This document shows positions 12,187-16,513 of a stretch of DNA of 16,513 bases, piece by piece. The stretch is taken from assembly GCA_900548735.1 (NCBI GenBank), contig URMC01000036.1, positions 1 through 16,513 on the forward strand, given 5' to 3'. This stretch comes from an uncultured Eubacteriales bacterium (GTDB taxonomy: Bacteria; Bacillota; Clostridia; Oscillospirales; CAG-272). A program made the position numbers and the translations under genes. The notes under the pieces were generated by a model that was not told where the DNA came from, ran no database searches, and saw nothing but the letters and a program-made list of their open reading frames with translations. Position 1 is the stretch's first letter. Each line of letters starts with the position of its first letter.

Positions 12187-13596
12187 ATGGAAAGCATCAT
12201 CAGAAAGCATCACGCGGTGATTTACAGAATATCCCTGTGCGTGCTGTTTCTGATGATGCTTTTTTTGACCCGGCTGGAAACAGTGCGGATCGCGCCGGTC
12301 GCGGTAGCAGTGGTGTTGCTTTTGTCTGTCGGGCTGGCTGTTTTCCGCCGGGCGCGCCTTCTTGTTTTACCCTTTTTTCTTTTATGCGTTTCGCTGATTT
12401 TCTGTTATGATTCCTTTGCCGTATTTATTCGGTATCTTTGGCTCTTGCCGGTTTTTCTGATCGCGCTGGCAGTGCATATCATCCGCCTTTCCCCGAAATT
12501 TCTGCGGGGGAGGAGCTTTTATCCGCTGTGTGCGGTGGCGCTTGCGACAGTTCTTTCCGGCGCATGGGTAGTGACCGCCGCGGAGTATTTTTCGCCCGTG
12601 GCACTGTACTATACAATCGGTCTCGGACCGGGGCTGGTTTTCTTATACTGGCTCTTCAAAAACGAAATGCGGGAGAGGGGAGAAAACCGGGAGCTGGCAC
12701 TGGATCTTGCCGCGCTCTCTCTGACGGTGACCGCGGTGGTGCTGGGATACCGCCTGCTGCACCTGCGTGATGCGTTTGCGCTCGGTTCCTTATCGGCTGT
12801 TCAGTGGAGCAATAATGCGGCAACCATGCTGCTGTTTTCCTTTCCGGCGGTGTTTGCGCTTGCCAAAAAGCATCCGGCATGGCTGCTTGCCGGGGGTGCC
12901 TCCGTGCTTGCCACGGTGCTGACAGGTTCACGCGGGGGGATTCTGTTTGCCCCGGTTCTGGCAATCTGCTGTCTGATCTGGCTGTGGGTTACGGAGGAGC
13001 GGGAGCATGTCATCCGCCGGTTGTGGTATCGTTTTTTCCTGTTTTTTGTTTTTGCGTGCGGGGTTTCCGTGTTCCTGCTGATTTGGGGAAACTGGACGAA
13101 GATAGATCTGCGTGTCACGGGCGATGTACGGGCAAAACTGTTTGCCCGCAGTTTTTCCGACTTCCGGGAAAGCCCGTTGTTCGGCAAGGGCTTTGCCTAT
13201 CAGGGCAACGGGGACCTGTATCAGTCCAAGCAGGGGGGGATGAACTGGTTTCACATGTTTTTCCCTCAGATCATCGGTGCCATGGGGCTTTGCGGAATTT
13301 TTGCCTGGGGCTGGCAGCTTTTTGCCCGCGCGCGCCTTTCCTTTGCATGCCGGAAAGAGCCTGATTTTGTATTTGCCCTTTGCTATTTCGGTTTGTTTTT
13401 GATGTCACAGGTCAACCCCGGTGAGTTTTGCCCGGTTCCTTACGCGCTGAATGCCGTGCTTTTTATGGTGGCGCTGGAAAATACAGGGGCAGAAACCGCC
13501 GCGTTGAAATATAATGAAAAAGAACGACGGAGAAAGGAGAAAAAAGAAAAACCGCAAAAGCGGGCAGAAGAAGAGCGCCGGGCCGCACCGCGGTGA
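12187..13596 (+). CDS. O-antigen polymerase/ligase-like membrane protein (Wzy_C family)
   Basis: The 469-residue protein has about eleven or twelve hydrophobic segments. It carries the family landmarks SNNAATMLLFSFP (208-220), LTGSRGGILFAP (245-256), SPLFGKGFAYQ (329-339) and a large periplasmic-type loop with NWFHMFFPQIIGAMG (353-367). These are characteristic of O-antigen ligases and Wzy polymerases that join polysaccharide repeat units on the outer face of the membrane. The start follows GGAGG at 12171-12175. The last 30 residues are a very basic and acidic tail (KEKKEKPQKRAEEERRAAPR) after the last membrane segment. The final 22 bases, including the stop codon, are also part of the glmS ribozyme. 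A possible -10 box TATAAT at 13510-13515 lies inside the tail region, without a good -35. Confidence 0.88.
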   Translation: MESIIRKHHAVIYRISLCVLFLMMLFLTRLETVRIAPVAVAVVLLLSVGLAVFRRARLLVLPFFLLCVSLIFCYDSFAVFIRYLWLLPVFLIALAVHIIRLSPKFLRGRSFYPLCAVALATVLSGAWVVTAAEYFSPVALYYTIGLGPGLVFLYWLFKNEMRERGENRELALDLAALSLTVTAVVLGYRLLHLRDAFALGSLSAVQWSNNAATMLLFSFPAVFALAKKHPAWLLAGGASVLATVLTGSRGGILFAPVLAICCLIWLWVTEEREHVIRRLWYRFFLFFVFACGVSVFLLIWGNWTKIDLRVTGDVRAKLFARSFSDFRESPLFGKGFAYQGNGDLYQSKQGGMNWFHMFFPQIIGAMGLCGIFAWGWQLFARARLSFACRKEPDFVFALCYFGLFLMSQVNPGEFCPVPYALNAVLFMVALENTGAETAALKYNEKERRRKEKKEKPQKRAEEERRAAPR

Positions 13597-13697
13597 CGAG
13601 GCGAGGGGAGTATCGAAAGATTCGGCGGATGCCCCTCCGGCAGAGCACACTGTCGTAACAGGTGACAAATATGCGGGCAACCGCAAAACAAATCACC
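13574..13697 (+). ncRNA. glmS ribozyme: glmS ribozyme/riboswitch (GlcN6P-activated self-cleavage)
   Basis: The glmS leader shows the ribozyme core in order. A|GCGCC has the cleavage site between 13574 and 13575. P1 is very short: CCGC (13583-13586), ACC loop, GCGG (13590-13593). UGACGAGG follows at 13594-13601. P3 is GAGGGG (13603-13608) with CCCCUC (13632-13637), with UAUCGA and UUCGGCGGAUG in between. GGCAG/CUGUC near 13639-13654 forms the next stem. P4 is GGUGA (13661-13665) with UCACC (13693-13697). P4.1 is UGCGG-GCAA-CCGCA at 13672-13685, with a GNRA loop. Known members cleave when glucosamine-6-phosphate is high, lowering glmS mRNA. The 5' 22 bases lie inside the upstream polymerase gene. 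Confidence 0.93.
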
Positions 13698-13709
13698 GAC
13701 CAAGCTGAT

Positions 13710-13747
13710 GGAAACGGAGCCTTGTTTTTCTCCGTGTGTCCGTTTCC
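13710..13747 (+). promoter_or_regulatory. Overlapping alternative stems before the glmS ribosome site
   Basis: GGAAACGG (13710-13717) can pair with CCGTTTCC (13740-13747), and ACGGAG (13714-13719) can pair instead with CTCCGT (13730-13735). The two stems exclude each other. The ribosome site GGAAAGG (13748-13754) follows directly. Confidence 0.5.
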
Positions 13748-13765
13748 GGAAAGGTTTTGAATATT

Positions 13766-15598
13766 ATGTGTGGTATCATAGGATACACCGGGTCGGCGGA
13801 GGCTACGCCGATCCTTCTGAACGGGCTTTCAACTTTGGAGTACCGCGGATATGATTCCGCCGGGATTGCCGTGCAGAAGGACGGCATTCAGATCGTGAAG
13901 GCGAAAGGCAGGCTCAGCCTGTTGGAGGAAAAACTGAAAGACCACGCGGAGCTTACCGCAGCACACTGCGGCATCGGGCATACCCGTTGGGCAACGCATG
14001 GGGAGCCTTCCGACCGTAACTCGCACCCGCACGCTACCGAAAATCTGGCATTGGTGCACAACGGGATCATTGAAAACTACGCGGAAATTGCCGCGTTTCT
14101 TGCGGAAAAAGGTTATACCTTTATCTCCGAAACCGATACCGAAACCGCCGCCAAGCTGGTGGATTACTATTACACCCTGACGCACGATGCCAAAAAGGCG
14201 ATCTTCCGTTCGGTGGAACAGCTTCGCGGTTCCTACGCCTTCGGCGTGATTTTTAAAGATCTGCCGGACGTGATTTTTGCCATCCGCAAAGACAGCCCTC
14301 TGGTGGTTGCCACCACCAAGGACGGCGGCGTAATCGCCTCTGATGTGCCGGCAATCCTCGCACACACCAAGGATTATTACCGGCTGGATGAGGGCGTATT
14401 GGCGGTACTGACCCCCGGCGAGGTGCATTTTTATACCCATGACGGGAAAGAGACCGGGCAGAAGACCGAGCATGTGGACTGGAACGTAGAGGAAGCGCAA
14501 AAGGGCGGTTATCCGCACTTTATGATCAAAGAAATTTTCGAGGAGCCGGACGCCATCCGCCGCACGGTGGAGCCGCGTTTGCGTGACGGATTGCCGTATT
14601 TTGAAGTGCCCGCCCTTGACAGCGCGGACATCGGCAGATTTACCGCCATTCATATCGTTGCCTGCGGCACCGCGATGCACGCGGGGCTGATCGGCAAAAA
14701 TATCATTGAGCGCCTTGCGCGCGTGCCGGTGAATGTAGAGGTGGCAAGTGAATTCCGCTACCGTGATCCGATTCTCGGCAAAAACGACCTGGTGATTCTG
14801 CTTTCCCAATCCGGCGAAACGGCAGACACGCTGGCGGCGTTGCGCCACGCCAAGGCTAACGGGGTATATACGCTGGCAATCGTCAATGTGATCGGCTCCT
14901 CCGTGGCAAGAGAGGCGGACAGCGTGCTGTACACCTGGGCAGGACCCGAAATTGCCGTGGCAAGCACCAAGGCGTACAGCGTACAGTGCGCGCTGCTTTA
15001 TTTGTTTGCCATGAAACTCGCTACAGTACGGGGGCAAATGAGTGAGAGCGCCGTGCGGGATGTTTGCGCGAAACTGCTTTGCGACGTGCCGGAAGCCATT
15101 GCAAAAACCCTTGAAATGAGTGAAGAAATCCGTTCCTTTGCCGCCAAGGTGAAGGATGCAGAGCACCTGTTCTATATCGGGCGTAAGATCGACTGGGATC
15201 TTTGCACCGAGGGGTCGCTGAAACTCAAAGAAATTTCCTATATCCACAGCGAGGCATATGCCGCAGGGGAACTGAAACACGGCACGATTTCCCTCATTGT
15301 GGAGGGCACGCCCGTGGTGGCGGTCACCACAGCTTCCGACGTGTGTGAAAAGACGATTTCCGGCATCCGGGAGGTCAAATCCCGCGGGGCATGGGTATTG
15401 TCGGTCACTACCAAGGAGATTGCGGATCGTTTTCCGATCCCGTGCGACGCGCAGATCGTTCTGCCGGAGATTGACGAATTGCTGGCACCTTTTCCGGCGG
15501 TCACGGTGTTGCAGTTGCTGGCATATCACGTTTCGGCACTCAAAGGGCTTGACGTGGATAAACCGCGCAACCTTGCCAAATCGGTTACAGTGGAGTAA
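13766..15598 (+). CDS. glmS: Glutamine-fructose-6-phosphate aminotransferase (isomerising)
   Basis: The 610-residue cytosolic enzyme makes glucosamine-6-phosphate from fructose-6-phosphate and glutamine, the entry to UDP-GlcNAc and the cell wall. It begins MCGIIGYTG with the nucleophile Cys2 after removal of Met. HTRWATHGEP lies in the glutaminase half, and two SIS domains follow (LSQSGETADTLAAL and the region IHSEAYAAGELKHG). It ends with the conserved LAKSVTVE. The length and all blocks are normal. The start is set by Cys2, with GGAAAGG at 13748-13754. Upstream lies the glmS ribozyme, so the gene is expected to be repressed by its own product. It ends at a strong terminator. Confidence 0.97.
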   Translation: MCGIIGYTGSAEATPILLNGLSTLEYRGYDSAGIAVQKDGIQIVKAKGRLSLLEEKLKDHAELTAAHCGIGHTRWATHGEPSDRNSHPHATENLALVHNGIIENYAEIAAFLAEKGYTFISETDTETAAKLVDYYYTLTHDAKKAIFRSVEQLRGSYAFGVIFKDLPDVIFAIRKDSPLVVATTKDGGVIASDVPAILAHTKDYYRLDEGVLAVLTPGEVHFYTHDGKETGQKTEHVDWNVEEAQKGGYPHFMIKEIFEEPDAIRRTVEPRLRDGLPYFEVPALDSADIGRFTAIHIVACGTAMHAGLIGKNIIERLARVPVNVEVASEFRYRDPILGKNDLVILLSQSGETADTLAALRHAKANGVYTLAIVNVIGSSVAREADSVLYTWAGPEIAVASTKAYSVQCALLYLFAMKLATVRGQMSESAVRDVCAKLLCDVPEAIAKTLEMSEEIRSFAAKVKDAEHLFYIGRKIDWDLCTEGSLKLKEISYIHSEAYAAGELKHGTISLIVEGTPVVAVTTASDVCEKTISGIREVKSRGAWVLSVTTKEIADRFPIPCDAQIVLPEIDELLAPFPAVTVLQLLAYHVSALKGLDVDKPRNLAKSVTVE

Positions 15599-15606
15599 AA
15601 AACACC

Positions 15607-15635
15607 AAAATCCCCCCATATATGGGGGGATTTTT
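15607..15635. terminator. Intrinsic terminator of glmS
   Basis: AAAATCCCCCCATA / TATGGGGGGATTTT is a perfect inverted repeat followed by T, 9 bases after the glmS stop. It can work in both directions. Confidence 0.92.
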
Positions 15636-15670
15636 CTGCTTTTTACCGGGATAAAATTTGCAAAAAACTC

Positions 15671-15699
15671 TTGCAATTTGAAGAAAAGTGTCGTATGAT
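15671..15699 (+). promoter_or_regulatory. Sigma-A promoter for the mgtE-like gene
   Basis: TTGCAA at 15671-15676, a 17-bp spacer, TATGAT at 15694-15699. Transcription from here would give a leader of about 265 bases before the transporter start at 15970. Confidence 0.78.
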
Positions 15700-15742
15700 A
15701 AAGGCACCGGGAAAACCGGAAACGAAATGCGGAGGTGAGAAC

Positions 15743-15847
15743 ATGGACGGCGGCAGTAGTTGTCAGAGTAGACCGTATACCCGTTTGCGTGCAGGCGAAG
15801 CGTTTTCCTGTCAGCGCGGAACGTCCGTGTTCTGCGCCCTTTTATAA
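15743..15847 (+). CDS. Possible leader peptide (34 aa) ahead of the mgtE-like gene
   Basis: A 34-residue frame begins MDGGSSCQSRPYTRLRAGEA and ends SVFCALL. Its support is the excellent ribosome site GGAGGTGA at 15731-15738 with a 7-base gap to ATG. It has no resemblance to a known protein, and its Arg and Cys content is high. Its stop lies 5 bases before a terminator-like hairpin at 15853-15911, the usual place for a regulatory upstream ORF. It may instead be a fortuitous frame in a structured leader RNA. Confidence 0.4.
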   Translation: MDGGSSCQSRPYTRLRAGEAFSCQRGTSVFCALL

Positions 15848-15852
15848 GGAAA

Positions 15853-15911
15853 GCCATTGTCTGCACAGTCTCGCACGTGCCGGTGCGGGGATGGCTGACA
15901 ATGGCATTTTT
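15853..15911 (+). terminator. Terminator-like leader hairpin (possible attenuator)
   Basis: GCCATTGTC (15853-15861) pairs with GACAATGGC (15897-15905), followed by A and TTTTT. An inner stem CTCGCAC (15870-15876) / GTGCGGG (15883-15889) lies inside. TTGTCAG at 15760-15766 and TGTCAGC at 15809-15815 can pair with the 3' arm (CTGACAA 15895-15901, GCTGACA 15894-15900) and would act as antiterminators. Confidence 0.5.
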
Positions 15912-15969
15912 CTGTCATTTTTCAAAAACCCCCGCGCCTGCCGTGCCCCCAAAAAAGGAGGTGCCGACA

Positions 15970-16513
15970 ATGCGCAAAAAGAAGAACATCAAAAATACAG
16001 AAGCGGCGGTCAGCGGACTGCTTTTGCTGAAAAAAGAGAACAACACCGCGAAAACTCATACCGTCCCCCCGGTAAAACCCTCTGCAACCCTCCCGAGCGG
16101 CAGGTATGACGAGGACGAGATCGGCAGCAGAATGTCGGAAAACTTTATTGCCATTCCGGCAGATGCCACCATCAAGGGCGCTATGACCAAACTGATCCGC
16201 GAGGCGGCGGAAAAGGACAATATTTCCACCCTGTTTGCGGTGGATGATACGGGCGTATTCTGCGGCGGAATCGATCTCAAAGATCTCATTGTAGCAAGAG
16301 AGGATACCCCTCTTGCCGAGATTACGGACGCCGCTTATCCGGTCGTTTACGCCAACGCTACGGTGGAGGAATGCGTGCCGCGCCTGGTCGGGTACTCCGA
16401 AGCGTCGGTGCCCGTGCTGGATGCGGGCGGGCGGCTTGCCGGGGTGTTGATCTCGCAGGAGTTTTTGCATGTCATGCGGGAGGAGTACGGAGAGGACTAT
16501 GCCATGCTGGCAG
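15970..16513 (+). CDS. Magnesium transporter, MgtE-like, 5' part (short N-terminus)
   Basis: The first 181 codons are present and the gene runs off the right edge. After about 45 polar residues (starting MRKKKNIKNTEAAVSG) comes YDEDEIGSRM, then two CBS domains. CBS1 spans about 50-110 (FIAIPADATIKGAM, TLFAVDDTG, GGIDLKDLIVARED) and CBS2 about 115-170 (YPVVYANATVEECV, VPVLDAGGRLAGVL, SQEFLHVM). The segment EEYGEDYAML is the linker before the membrane domain in short clostridial MgtE proteins, as I recall them. The usual N-terminal superhelical MgtE_N domain is missing or reduced. CBS domains sense Mg2+ and gate the channel. The start is set by AAAGGAGGTG at 15954-15963. A CBS-domain transporter of another type is possible. 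Confidence 0.8.
   Translation, partial: MRKKKNIKNTEAAVSGLLLLKKENNTAKTHTVPPVKPSATLPSGRYDEDEIGSRMSENFIAIPADATIKGAMTKLIREAAEKDNISTLFAVDDTGVFCGGIDLKDLIVAREDTPLAEITDAAYPVVYANATVEECVPRLVGYSEASVPVLDAGGRLAGVLISQEFLHVMREEYGEDYAMLA

Noticed and set aside
13487..13515. Dedicated glmS promoter inside the polymerase gene
   Set aside because: TATAAT at 13510-13515 is perfect, but no -35-like hexamer lies 16-18 bases upstream; it is left as a possibility only.
13829..15676. A 615-codon open frame on the minus strand
   Set aside because: It is antisense to glmS over nearly its full length and crosses the glmS terminator; no family features.
15700..15969. M-box (Mg2+) riboswitch before the mgtE-like gene
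   Set aside because: Expected by function, but the conserved M-box blocks as I know them are not visible.

Overview
The window looks like a stretch of chromosome from a GC-rich member of the Firmicutes, class Clostridia; an Oscillospiraceae-like gut lineage is my best guess. The evidence is strong AGGAGG-type ribosome sites, sigma-A promoters with 17-bp spacers, a glmS ribozyme, and the families DUF1836, DUF1858, small FTR-like Cys protein, ROK glucokinase with CxCGxxGC, and a short-form MgtE. No rRNA, tRNA or CRISPR was seen, so the lineage is inference.

Left part (1-6486): the 3' end of a family 2 glycosidase, a strong palindrome and a shared terminator; then a minus-strand plsY-LOG operon; then a divergent redox pair (FTR-like Cys protein on minus, thioredoxin on plus). 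These are followed by a DUF1858-Nif3 coupled pair and a metallophosphoesterase-like gene, with several metal-site residues replaced, overlapping an RlmD-type 23S rRNA methyltransferase.

Middle (6487-7850): an AT-rich island unlike its surroundings. It holds a tight run of six very small genes: two short charged proteins, one single-pass membrane protein, a zinc ribbon, a 44-residue helical protein and a double zinc ribbon. A fragment resembling the core of a PD-(D/E)XK nuclease follows. I recognise no known system; this is the best candidate for something undescribed.

Right part (7851-16513): ROK glucokinase with its own consensus promoter and terminator; a DUF1836 regulator under a promoter carrying two palindromes, followed by an ECF transporter S component; a fused Wzz/BY-kinase and an O-antigen polymerase/ligase-like membrane protein (a minimal surface-polysaccharide cassette); glmS with a glmS ribozyme; and the start of a short-form MgtE magnesium transporter behind a structured leader with a small upstream ORF.

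The most striking observation is that the glmS ribozyme begins inside the coding sequence of the upstream polysaccharide polymerase gene. The polymerase stop codon is the first three bases of the ribozyme core, so self-cleavage on a read-through transcript would remove that stop codon. This could link amino-sugar supply (GlmS, GlcN6P) with expression of a polysaccharide polymerase.
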